A stretch of 15,755 bases of DNA from BOG-1112 sp964635325 (GTDB lineage Bacteria; Bdellovibrionota_B; Oligoflexia; Oligoflexales; Bog-1112): NCBI GenBank assembly GCA_964635325.1, contig CAZWOL010000058.1:1-15755 (forward strand), read 5' to 3'. The translations under genes and the position numbers were made by a program. Within the stretch, counting starts at the first letter, position 1. The number at the start of each line of letters is the position of its first letter. Below the pieces are notes generated by a model, which made no database searches, was not told where the DNA came from, and saw nothing but the letters and a program-made list of their open reading frames with translations. Below are positions 1-6,279 of this stretch, piece by piece.

Positions 1-36
1 CTAAGAAATAATGCGCGCGATCAAGCTTTTAAGAAA

Positions 37-53
37 CTAGGTACAGGCCCTAG
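37..53 (-). terminator. weak terminator-like hairpin after the first gene
   Basis: Read on the minus strand, a 5-bp stem (CTAGG/CCTAG) with a 7-nt loop lies 12 bp beyond the stop codon of the exported-protein gene at 65-562 and is followed by a short T-rich run (TTTCTT). Position and polarity fit a weak intrinsic terminator. The stem is short enough to occur by chance. Confidence 0.25.
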
Positions 54-64
54 AGAGAAAATTC

Positions 65-562
65 CTACTGCTTGCCGACGTGTTGGTCGCCACAGCGAAG
101 GGCACGTGCAAGCGATTCACCCAGTCTGTTTACATTAGGGGCAACTGCATGGGCAAATATCCCTCTTTCAGCAACGCGAGCTGCATGGATAACAACAGGA
201 GCTGGAGCTTGCTGTGTTTGAACAGCGCCGCTAGCATCTCTAGCTTCAAACACTTCACCATTGGCTGCTGCTTGTTCAGCACGAGCTTGGCTTACAACTG
301 GGTATTGCCAACGGATATAGCCTGCAAGATCTCCCCAAAAACCTTGTTCGTTAGCATAAAAATCATGGTTCTGGAAATGCCGATTCAAGTTATTCATCGT
401 TTCTGCAGCGATAACATAAGCTTTTATTGTTTCGTTCCATTCCGCTTCAGCAGCTTCATCATGGTAAGTGTTTGTTTGCTTATCCCATACGTGGATAGTA
501 GTCAGAGCAGCAAAAGAATTTGCACTCATAAACAAGACGGTTAGCAATAATAATTTTTTCAT
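65..562 (-). CDS. small exported protein of unknown function
   Basis: A 165-residue protein that I do not recognise. Residues 1-18 form a clear Sec signal peptide: a Lys-Lys start, a Leu-rich core, and a likely cleavage after SFA. The mature part of about 147 residues is hydrophilic with no further membrane segment. It has an acidic, Trp- and Asn-containing N-terminal half, an Ala/Gln/Pro-rich stretch around residues 105-125, and a single Cys near the C-terminus, so no internal disulfide is possible. The ATG is supported by AAGGA at 570-574, 7 nt upstream, and by a promoter-like sequence at 611-639. It is the last gene of a run of three minus-strand genes but is separated from hlyIII by about 200 bp, so it is probably transcribed alone. 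The coding call is good; the function is open. Confidence 0.75.
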   Translation of the reverse strand: MKKLLLLTVLFMSANSFAALTTIHVWDKQTNTYHDEAAEAEWNETIKAYVIAAETMNNLNRHFQNHDFYANEQGFWGDLAGYIRWQYPVVSQARAEQAAANGEVFEARDASGAVQTQQAPAPVVIHAARVAERGIFAHAVAPNVNRLGESLARALRCGDQHVGKQ

Positions 563-610
563 ATGCGTATCCTTAAAAATTGCTGATTTTTCGAGATGAA
601 ATCCACCATT

Positions 611-639
611 CTAATATCCGATCTTATTTTTTATATCAA
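611..639 (-). promoter_or_regulatory. putative sigma70-type promoter of the exported-protein gene
   Basis: On the minus strand, TTGATA (634-639) and TATTAG (611-616) are separated by exactly 17 bp, a good match to -35/-10 elements. Transcription would start near 604 and give a leader of about 40 nt. That leader contains a small AT hairpin (575-591, AAAAAT/ATTTTT) touching the ribosome binding site. Identified by eye only. Confidence 0.45.
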
Positions 640-763
640 GGGATTTAGTGGATATTCAAAAATAATAGGTACTTGTGTTTTGTTGAGTTGCAATGCACAG
701 CTCGCCTTTTGATCTAGTGTATTGCTCTGACTGGATTGTATGGAAGCCTTATGTGACTGGTGG

Positions 764-1447
764 TCAAACAACCCAGTCGAAATTTGATGATGTTAGAATA
801 GCAACAAAATGGAATACGCTACCGGTCAAAACAAAGAGATGCCAAATCGCATGATGGTAGCGAATACGCTTCATGAGATAAAAGATGGTTCCAAATGTAT
901 AAGCAAGTCCACCCACAATAACTAGGAGCATTCCACTTGATGTCAATGCCGCAGCCATAGGTTTTATTGCGACGATGGCCATCCAACCCATGCATAAATA
1001 AAGAAGTGTCGATGCGTAAGTGAAACGTCCGATGAAGAAAAATTTAAAGATAATCCCTGCAAGTGCGCAGCCCCAGATCACACTGACTAATACCCATCCA
1101 AGAGTACCCTTAATGTTTAAAACCAAAAATGGTGTGTAGCTCCCAGCGATGAGTAGGTAGATGGATACATGATCGCAGACTTTGAAAAATTTCTTTGCGC
1201 TCAGACTGGGTAGAGCATGGTAGAGCGTCGAGGATGTGTATAGTAGAATCATTGACAAGCCATAAATCAAATAGCAGAGAAAGTGAGTCATCGTCCCGAA
1301 TAAGCTCGCAAGCGTGAGGAGGATCGTCATCCCGACTATACCAAACAACACACCTAGGCCATGGATGATGCTATTGGCAATTTCTTCTCCAGTGGAATAT
1401 TGCTTGAGAGTTGATTCGGGGATTCGTGCGATAATTTTCTTATACAT
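764..1447 (-). CDS. hemolysin III / PAQR-family membrane protein
   Basis: This 227-residue protein has seven hydrophobic segments and the motif set of the HlyIII (YqfA/PAQR) family: an N-terminal E-x3-NS-x2-HG block (residues 22-30), S-T-L-Y-H at 73-77, D-H-x2-IY-x3-G-S-Y-T-P-F at 92-107, and H-x3-H with a later His (H199, H203, H213). In PAQR proteins the conserved Ser/His, Asp and C-terminal His residues form an intramembrane metal site, seen as a hydrolase-like centre; bacterial members have no firmly established physiological substrate. I chose the ATG at 1447 over the one at 1477 because AGGACAG lies just upstream of it and the family starts here. The length is normal for the family. amn lies upstream on the same strand after a 199-bp gap with no convincing terminator. 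The hemolysin name is historical and should not be read as evidence of toxicity. Confidence 0.88.
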   Translation of the reverse strand: MYKKIIARIPESTLKQYSTGEEIANSIIHGLGVLFGIVGMTILLTLASLFGTMTHFLCYLIYGLSMILLYTSSTLYHALPSLSAKKFFKVCDHVSIYLLIAGSYTPFLVLNIKGTLGWVLVSVIWGCALAGIIFKFFFIGRFTYASTLLYLCMGWMAIVAIKPMAAALTSSGMLLVIVGGLAYTFGTIFYLMKRIRYHHAIWHLFVLTGSVFHFVAILTSSNFDWVV

Positions 1448-1646
1448 GATCTGTCCTAATTTGAAAGTTCTGGACAAGGATTGATCAATTCCTTCTGACT
1501 TACAATGTTTCTTTTATAGACGCTCTATCGCGAGGCTTTGTAAGTAAGTGCGGGTGATGTGCTGAAGTGAAAGCATCTGTGCGGATGGTTCATGCGAAGG
1601 AAAATACATCGTTTTTTTCAAGTGGGAATATCAGGCTGAAAGCAGA

Positions 1647-2420
1647 TCAAAAGCTAAAGTGTTTGATCTTCTCACCCTTAGTCCCGATCTCCGTCATTGC
1701 ATTGATTCCAATCTCCAAATGCTTGTCGACATAGCGAGCTGTTACTTTCTTGTCACCCTCTCCTGTTTTAACTCCTTCCGGAGTCATGGGTAGGTCGGAG
1801 ACGAGCAAAAGTGCTCCTCGAGCAATGTTGTTCATGAATCCTGCAGTAAAAATGGTCGCAGTCTCCATATCGATACCAAGCACGCGCATACGGTGCAGTT
1901 TGTTTCTAAATTCAGTATCGTGCTCCCACACGCGACGGTTGGTTGTATAGATTACGCCTGTGCGGTACTCAAGGTTTGCTTCGATTATTTTCTCGGAGAC
2001 AAACTTATGCAGTTTGAATGAAGGTAGAGCTGGAACCTCAGGAGGAGCGTAGTCATTTGATGTTCCTTCACCACGTATGGCCGCAGTTGGCAAAACATAG
2101 TGTCCGATCTCTGTCGACTTTTTTGTACCCCCACACTTGCCTAGAAAAAGTACCCCCTTGGGGCTTACAGCAGTGAGCAGATCCATAATTGTTGCAGCAT
2201 TAGGTGAACCCATGCCGCAGTTGATGATCGTTAGTCCAGCTTCATTCGTGCATGTTTGCATCGGAAAACCGAGTCCGCGAATAGGTGCTTTAAAACGCGC
2301 TGCGAACCTTTCGACATAATCGAAGAAGGGACATAACAGTATATGCTCGCCAAACTCATCGAGGGGTGTGCCTGTATAACGCGGCAGCCAGTTGGCTACG
2401 ATTTCCGCCTTGGATTTCAT
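1647..2420 (-). CDS. amn: AMP nucleosidase, short single-domain form
   Basis: A nucleoside phosphorylase-fold protein (PNP/UDP superfamily) of 257 residues, closest in character to AMP nucleosidase, which hydrolyses AMP to adenine and ribose 5-phosphate in the cytoplasm. Visible motifs are GMGSPNAA (69-76), GKCGG (94-98), GIDMETATIF (182-191, the Met-Glu that grips ribose in this fold) and SDLP (208-211, the likely catalytic Asp209). Enterobacterial Amn is about 480 residues with an extra N-terminal regulatory domain. This protein has only the catalytic part, as in the short forms of some other phyla. The ATG at 2420 is preferred over 2432 because GGAG sits 6 nt before it. It is divergent from the SGNH gene at 2496 and shares a short promoter region with it. 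A related nucleoside phosphorylase with different base specificity cannot be fully excluded. Confidence 0.85.
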   Translation of the reverse strand: MKSKAEIVANWLPRYTGTPLDEFGEHILLCPFFDYVERFAARFKAPIRGLGFPMQTCTNEAGLTIINCGMGSPNAATIMDLLTAVSPKGVLFLGKCGGTKKSTEIGHYVLPTAAIRGEGTSNDYAPPEVPALPSFKLHKFVSEKIIEANLEYRTGVIYTTNRRVWEHDTEFRNKLHRMRVLGIDMETATIFTAGFMNNIARGALLLVSDLPMTPEGVKTGEGDKKVTARYVDKHLEIGINAMTEIGTKGEKIKHFSF

Positions 2421-2432
2421 TGCAAGCTCCAT

Positions 2433-2495
2433 TACTTTTAGCTGTTTGTATATCTATGATAGAATTTTCTCCCTAATTCAGAAAGGGCTCCTCGG
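2433..2495. promoter_or_regulatory. short divergent promoter region between amn and the SGNH gene
   Basis: This 63-bp AT-rich gap separates two divergent genes. On the plus strand TAGAAT (2460-2465) is a good -10 with no clear -35. On the minus strand the overlapping TATCAT (2456-2461) is a candidate -10 for amn. The overlap means the two promoters, if both are real, could not easily be occupied at once. The SGNH gene has AAAGGG 9 nt before its ATG. Confidence 0.3.
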
Positions 2496-3722
2496 ATGCC
2501 TCAGTACTTTAGCCAGCAGCCAAAACGTGTGGAACGCTTGATCTGTATGTTCTATGCTGTCGCCCTCAGTTTTTTTAGTTCTATTCTCAGCGCACAGGGT
2601 TCGACGCCCATCATAGGTGTGCTTGGGGATAGCTTTGCACTCGGGGCGGGTGCTCACCCTGCTCTTTCTTTGGACTATGCCAAATTGTGGAAGGTCGTCA
2701 CCGCAGAGACCTCCATGCATGCTCCTGCAGATGAGCGACTCAATCGCTTTGGCATTTCTGGAGATCCTGAGCGTCCACAGGTGCTGTGGCCTGGTATACG
2801 TGAGTATTACGGGGATACGGACTGGTTTTATGCAAATCTAACGAGTGCTTTTACACAGACCTTTCTTAATACACCTCAGTACGGATGGTCCTACTTGGTA
2901 GGGCGTCGTTTGCAAGCTGAGCCTGGTCGTATTCTTATTGCTGCTGATAACGGAGCTAAGATTCGCAATCTAACGCGTCAGGTGGATCGTCTCCTGGATG
3001 CTGGAAAAAACCAACTGCCGGCTATGATCTTTGTGTTGTTTAGTAGCAATGATCTGTGCGCTCCACATATGAATGCAATCACCACATCCGAGGAGTTTGG
3101 TGAGAGTCTGCGTCGAGGTCTCGAGTATATGGCTCGTAATGGCAAAGCTCACCCTGAGGGGACACGTGTCTATGTGCCTGCTTTTTTGAATATGAGCCAA
3201 CTGATTAGCTCCGATTCCATACTTTCGCATTCTGTTATTGCATATGGTGAGAAAAGCACCTGTCGTGACTTGCGCAAAAATAATTTCCAATCCCCTAGTC
3301 CCCCGCATGTGGAGACACTTCCACCTGAAGCTCTTTACTTAAGTGCAATTTTGCCTCCAAATTATGTTAGCAAATGTCCGACTCTCTTTGGGCACCGTTA
3401 TTTAGCGCAAGGGCAGGTGAGTCTGCTTTCTCATTTTAACATCAAGAAAAAGAACCAGGAGCTGGTGCATCTCACTTCAGATTACATAAGTCAGATTGCA
3501 ACGCGTATTCGCAATTACCGACAGCAAACGGAGAAAGTTGTGCAAAATGCGAATGCTTGGATCGTCAAACAGTATCCCAAGGCAAAACTAAGCTTTCATT
3601 ACCTGCCACAAACTGCAGAGGTCAATTTCGAAGGTGATGACATGGCCCCTGACTGCTTCCACTTCAGTCTCAACGGCCAGGCAAAAATCGCAGATGCAAT
3701 TCTCAAAGGCATTGAACATTAG
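2496..3722 (+). CDS. exported SGNH hydrolase, phospholipase B-like
   Basis: A 408-residue esterase/lipase of the SGNH (GDSL) superfamily. A signal peptide or anchor covers about residues 15-34, ending near LSAQG. Block I is GVLGDSFALGAGA, with nucleophile Ser46. Block III is SSNDLC, with oxyanion Asn185 at 185-188. Block V is DCFHFS, with Asp386 and His389 completing the triad. The ND-L-C and DCFHFS pair is characteristic of the animal-type phospholipase B (PLB1) branch rather than of most bacterial GDSL esterases, so deacylation of phospholipids outside the cytoplasm is a reasonable inference; the substrate is unproven. The start is the first ATG, with AAAGGG upstream; a later Met at residue 18 lacks a ribosome site. 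It is divergent from amn, and a terminator-like hairpin follows the stop. Confidence 0.88.
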   Translation: MPQYFSQQPKRVERLICMFYAVALSFFSSILSAQGSTPIIGVLGDSFALGAGAHPALSLDYAKLWKVVTAETSMHAPADERLNRFGISGDPERPQVLWPGIREYYGDTDWFYANLTSAFTQTFLNTPQYGWSYLVGRRLQAEPGRILIAADNGAKIRNLTRQVDRLLDAGKNQLPAMIFVLFSSNDLCAPHMNAITTSEEFGESLRRGLEYMARNGKAHPEGTRVYVPAFLNMSQLISSDSILSHSVIAYGEKSTCRDLRKNNFQSPSPPHVETLPPEALYLSAILPPNYVSKCPTLFGHRYLAQGQVSLLSHFNIKKKNQELVHLTSDYISQIATRIRNYRQQTEKVVQNANAWIVKQYPKAKLSFHYLPQTAEVNFEGDDMAPDCFHFSLNGQAKIADAILKGIEH

Positions 3723-3738
3723 TGATCTGTATAAGCAT

Positions 3739-3760
3739 CAGAAAACTAGGTGTTTTTCTG
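3739..3760 (+). terminator. possible intrinsic terminator after the SGNH gene
   Basis: CAGAAAAC pairs with GTTTTTCTG (one bulged T) around a 5-nt loop, 16 bp after the SGNH stop codon, and a pyrimidine-rich tract with several T runs follows at 3769-3782. The stem is AT-rich and imperfect, so termination may be leaky. Confidence 0.35.
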
Positions 3761-3871
3761 CAAGTCTGGTTTCTTTTTCTTTGAAGCATAAGCTATGAAA
3801 TGCTTGGACAGCCTTTGTTTCCAGTGATACAAGGAGGCATTCAGCCACTTTTATTATGTATGCAGGTTTTT

Positions 3872-4804
3872 ATGAACAGACTAGTCCAACTAGTGTCCGT
3901 CGTACTTTTAGTATCTTCGTTTCTACCGTATCCTGCTGTTTTTGCTCATAAGCATCATCACAATGCGACATCAACCTCTGATGCAACTTCGTCTTCAGGA
4001 TCCAGTTCGTGGGCTTATGTTGCAGGAGCTGCTGCAATTGGGATAGTTGCTACAGTTCTTTATGCTCGACGCCAATTGTTCCGGCCTCGTGTTCAAGTTG
4101 ATTTAGAAGCGGGCTCTCTATACGGAGCAGTGGATAATAGAAGCCCAGATGTTTGCACAAATCTAATGCGACAGCCGACACTGGAGTCGCAGATCGAAAG
4201 TCTTTATCCCGATCTGCTGAGAATTTTCGATCAGACTCCGAATTCTCCTGTATTCTCTAGACAAGGTTTTCCAAATTTTATTCGTGATGTTGCAGTTTAT
4301 CTCCGTGATCATCGTAGTCCTCGTGTCGTTGGAGATGCCGACTTTCTCATTGGATCCGATGTCAGAAATAGGAGACGGGTTCTCCAAAATTTTGCTTTTG
4401 TGTACAGTCAGTTTGACGAAGGTACAGTTTTTGCGCTGCATATACCTGATTTTGTGGGCTCGCCATATCAGGATGATATGTTGCCTGCCCTGCTTGCCCG
4501 TCTGCTACTAATGGGATTGGAACATAATCCCTCGGATTTAGAGCGAGTAGTAGCTCAGAGTTTAGCTTTTGCAGTGAACGCTCTTTTATTAGAAAGAAAC
4601 ATACCCTATCCTTTGCTGGGCGCTCGTATGTACACTGGATTTCAGTGGCACGACATTGTTAGATCGACTGCCCGTCGACTGATCGTCTATGCTCCGCATA
4701 TTTCGGACATCAGTGGATTCGATCGATTCTATCGTTCCTGTCCGGACTCTGAGCTTATGCCTGTAGATGAATCAGAACGGAAATTGCACCGACGAGGTGG
4801 CTAA
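3872..4804 (+). CDS. exported or membrane-anchored protein of unknown function
   Basis: A 310-residue protein that I do not recognise. Residues 1-25 are a good signal peptide ending in AVFA. A His-rich then Ser/Thr-rich low-complexity linker follows (about 26-48), then a hydrophobic segment (about 50-66) bounded by Arg residues, and a soluble domain of about 240 residues rich in Leu, Arg and Asp to the C-terminus. The mature protein would thus be anchored by the second segment, with the large domain probably on the cytoplasmic side if the first segment is cleaved. The frame is open back to an ATG at 3800, but I chose the ATG at 3872 because GCAGG lies 5 nt before it and the signal peptide begins there. 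The stop is 89 bp before the tRNA-Leu pair. No catalytic motif is visible. Confidence 0.7.
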   Translation: MNRLVQLVSVVLLVSSFLPYPAVFAHKHHHNATSTSDATSSSGSSSWAYVAGAAAIGIVATVLYARRQLFRPRVQVDLEAGSLYGAVDNRSPDVCTNLMRQPTLESQIESLYPDLLRIFDQTPNSPVFSRQGFPNFIRDVAVYLRDHRSPRVVGDADFLIGSDVRNRRRVLQNFAFVYSQFDEGTVFALHIPDFVGSPYQDDMLPALLARLLLMGLEHNPSDLERVVAQSLAFAVNALLLERNIPYPLLGARMYTGFQWHDIVRSTARRLIVYAPHISDISGFDRFYRSCPDSELMPVDESERKLHRRGG

Positions 4805-4893
4805 AAAAAAGGCAAATAATTTCCGCCGAAAGAATCTTCTTGATTTATTTCTCAGATACGACGATCTTGCGTTCTTCCACATAGTGGATGCAC

Positions 4894-4979
4894 GCTGGAG
4901 TGGCGGAATGGTATACGCAGTGGACTCAAAATCCACCGAGGGCAACTTCGTAAGAGTTCGAGTCTCTTCTCCAGCACCA
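4894..4979 (+). tRNA. tRNA-Leu (CAA)
   Basis: An 86-nt class II tRNA with encoded CCA. The acceptor GCTGGAG pairs fully with CTCCAGC (4969-4975), followed by discriminator A and CCA. The anticodon stem GTGGA/TCCAC encloses loop CTCAAAA, giving anticodon CAA at 4927-4929, which reads the Leu codon UUG. A 15-nt variable arm (4937-4951) with a CGA/TCG stem marks it as tRNA-Leu, and the T arm is AAGAG/CTCTT around TTCGAGT. A second tRNA-Leu follows 48 bp later, probably on the same transcript. Confidence 0.97.
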
Positions 4980-4990
4980 TATCTTTTAAA

Positions 4991-5004
4991 CCGAATAAAT
5001 TCGG
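4991..5004 (+). other. hairpin in the tRNA spacer
   Basis: CCGAA-TAAA-TTCGG is a perfect 5-bp stem with a 4-nt loop in the 48-bp AT-rich spacer between the two tRNA-Leu genes, flanked by TTTTAAA on both sides. It may be a processing feature of the tRNA precursor, or a chance palindrome. Confidence 0.4.
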
Positions 5005-5027
5005 ATCCCTGGCTTTTAAAATCTTTT

Positions 5028-5113
5028 GCGAACGTGTTGGAATGGTAGACAAGCTGGTCTCAGAAGCCAGTGCCTGCAAGGGCGTGGGAGTTCAAGTCTC
5101 CCCGTTCGCACCA
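5028..5113 (+). tRNA. tRNA-Leu (CAG)
   Basis: An 86-nt class II tRNA with encoded CCA. The acceptor GCGAACG pairs with CGTTCGC (5103-5109), then discriminator A and CCA. The anticodon stem CTGGT/GCCAG (one T-G pair) encloses CTCAGAA, giving anticodon CAG at 5061-5063, which reads CUG. The variable arm is long, as expected for Leu, and the T loop is TTCAAGT. It has the same length as the upstream tRNA-Leu (CAA), but the acceptor and anticodon arms differ, so it is not a recent copy. A palindrome ATTCGAAT directly follows the CCA. Confidence 0.97.
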
Positions 5114-5202
5114 TTCGAATAGATTATTCTTGCGATAGCAGCGTAAAGGCGATTGCGCGGCACTGTCACTAGGAACGCGAGGGATGAAGGCACAAGGAGT
5201 GC

Positions 5203-5703
5203 TTATCTTTTCTGCAAAACTAGGGACTCGGGATCGTGGGTCGGAACAGTTTTGTACGGACACATATCTCTCATCTCACGGAAACAGAGGGAGCTATGTT
5301 CCGCTATTTTGAGCCCACTCTTGTACACTAAAAAACCGATCCCCACCAGAGGACCAAGAAGAATAGTCCCCATCCTCTGTAGGAAACCCGTTGCAAGACT
5401 TGCGGATAGCAGACCAGTACCGACCCAACCTAAGGTTGTTCCTGCAGCGTAAGGCGTAAAGGTACAGTCCCCATCTATGCAAATAAGGATCGCGAGCCCA
5501 GATGAAACTACCGACATAAAAATAAGCGGCACACCTGTAATCGTAAAATGATATGGCTCAGCCTGGGCAAAAGCAGTGACCACACGTTTGCAGCAACTTG
5601 CTTTGCGGCCTTCCGTTTGCATTGCAAAAGCATGGGATCTTAGGCAAGAAAAGAAGACCACGAAAATGACAGAAAGCACTTGAAAAAAGAATTTGCGTTG
5701 CAT
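5203..5703 (-). CDS. exported or membrane protein of unknown function
   Basis: A 166-residue protein that I do not recognise. It starts with an N-terminal signal sequence (about residues 4-27, ending SHAFA), then a short Cys-Cys-containing stretch (37-38). Hydrophobic segments follow at about 54-74, 86-108 and 111-128, the last two rich in Gly. The tail carries Cys residues and charge. It therefore looks like a small membrane protein with at least three segments. The ATG at 5703 is supported by GAGGA about 6 nt upstream. The broken exported-protein gene (5763-6085) ends 59 bp upstream on the same strand, so the two may once have formed an operon. TATAAA at 5744-5749 is a possible -10 for an independent promoter, but no good -35 accompanies it. 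Confidence 0.65.
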   Translation of the reverse strand: MQRKFFFQVLSVIFVVFFSCLRSHAFAMQTEGRKASCCKRVVTAFAQAEPYHFTITGVPLIFMSVVSSGLAILICIDGDCTFTPYAAGTTLGWVGTGLLSASLATGFLQRMGTILLGPLVGIGFLVYKSGLKIAEHSSLCFREMRDMCPYKTVPTHDPESLVLQKR

Positions 5704-5762
5704 GAGTATTCCTCAAAACCTTGTTCTTGGTACGAATCATTCTTTTATAGCGTGCGGAAAAC

Positions 5763-6085
5763 CTATTCCTCTTCTTCGTCGTAGTAAAAGCCGATGCATT
5801 CGAAGGTGTATCGAGCCTCCGCCTCTGCCCTCAAAAACTTAATTAAGTGCACATCAGGAAGCATAGCCCTTCTGCGATAAACAGAACACCTATGCTTTGC
5901 TGTGGTTAAGTTCCATGGACTTTCGCAGCGGCTGAGACAAGTGTCTCTCAAGTGTCTCTAAAGTCGGACTTTTCGCAAGGGATGGTTATTTCAACCGTAG
6001 GCCAGTCCTGCGCCTGTGCGGTCAGACTTCCGATTGCAAAAAGAAGCGCTATACCGTTTTTCCAAAGTGGTACTTTTGATCGCAT
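5763..6085 (-). pseudogene. small Cys-containing exported protein, frame broken by an 11-bp duplication
   Basis: Starting at the ATG at 6085, with AGGAG 5 nt upstream (6091-6095), a 45-codon frame encodes a signal peptide (about residues 1-25, cleavage after TAQA), continues to DFRDT and stops at 5948-5950. The stop lies at the junction of an exact tandem copy of an 11-bp unit (5938-5948 and 5949-5959). Removing one copy restores a single frame of 103 residues that runs on as ...DFRDTCLSRCES... to the stop at 5763 and ends in four Glu. The restored mature protein of about 78 residues has five Cys and many Arg. The second half is open for 62 codons in the shifted frame. Function is unknown. 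This is either a recent inactivation or a switchable state; as it stands, only the signal peptide and about 20 residues would be made. Confidence 0.72.
5938..5959. repeat. exact 11-bp tandem duplication inside an exported-protein gene
   Basis: CAAGTGTCTCT occurs twice in direct succession on the plus strand with no mismatch. The first copy overlaps a palindrome GAGACA-AG-TGTCTC (5934-5947), a structure that favours slipped or hairpin-templated synthesis. Eleven is not a multiple of three, so the copy number sets the reading frame of the minus-strand gene. Confidence 0.9.
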
Positions 6086-6279
6086 AAAATCTCCTGAAAT
6101 GATCTTTCATCTTTGTTGTACACACATTCAAGATCTTGGACGCAGCATAATCTCCCCGCTGCTTCCGACTGTAAAGCGTTAAATGCCAAAGAGACCTGGC
6201 GTTTTCTCGCAAAGTTGGCTAGCTGGACACGGCTCTTTATGGCATAAGGTCCCCCTATGTTCATTATTGAGGGGATCGT

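Noticed and set aside
80..544. 154-codon open frame on the plus strand
   Set aside because: It is antisense to the exported-protein gene, which has a signal peptide, ribosome site and promoter; this frame has none and its Cys/Ser-rich translation looks random.
3831..3837. AAGGAGG, a perfect ribosome binding sequence
   Set aside because: No usable start codon lies at the right distance; the next in-frame ATG codons are 22 and 34 nt away, so it looks accidental.
4767..5048. 93-codon open frame running through the tRNA-Leu (CAA) gene
   Set aside because: It overlaps the end of the upstream gene and a certain tRNA, and has no ribosome site.
5150..5190. GC-rich stretch with GCGAGGGAT similar to the left arm of the 10129 element
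   Set aside because: Similarity is limited to about nine bases and no inverted partner is present.
5938..5959. Programmed ribosomal frameshift as an explanation of the split gene
   Set aside because: There is no slippery heptamer; an exact duplicated 11-mer explains the shift more simply.
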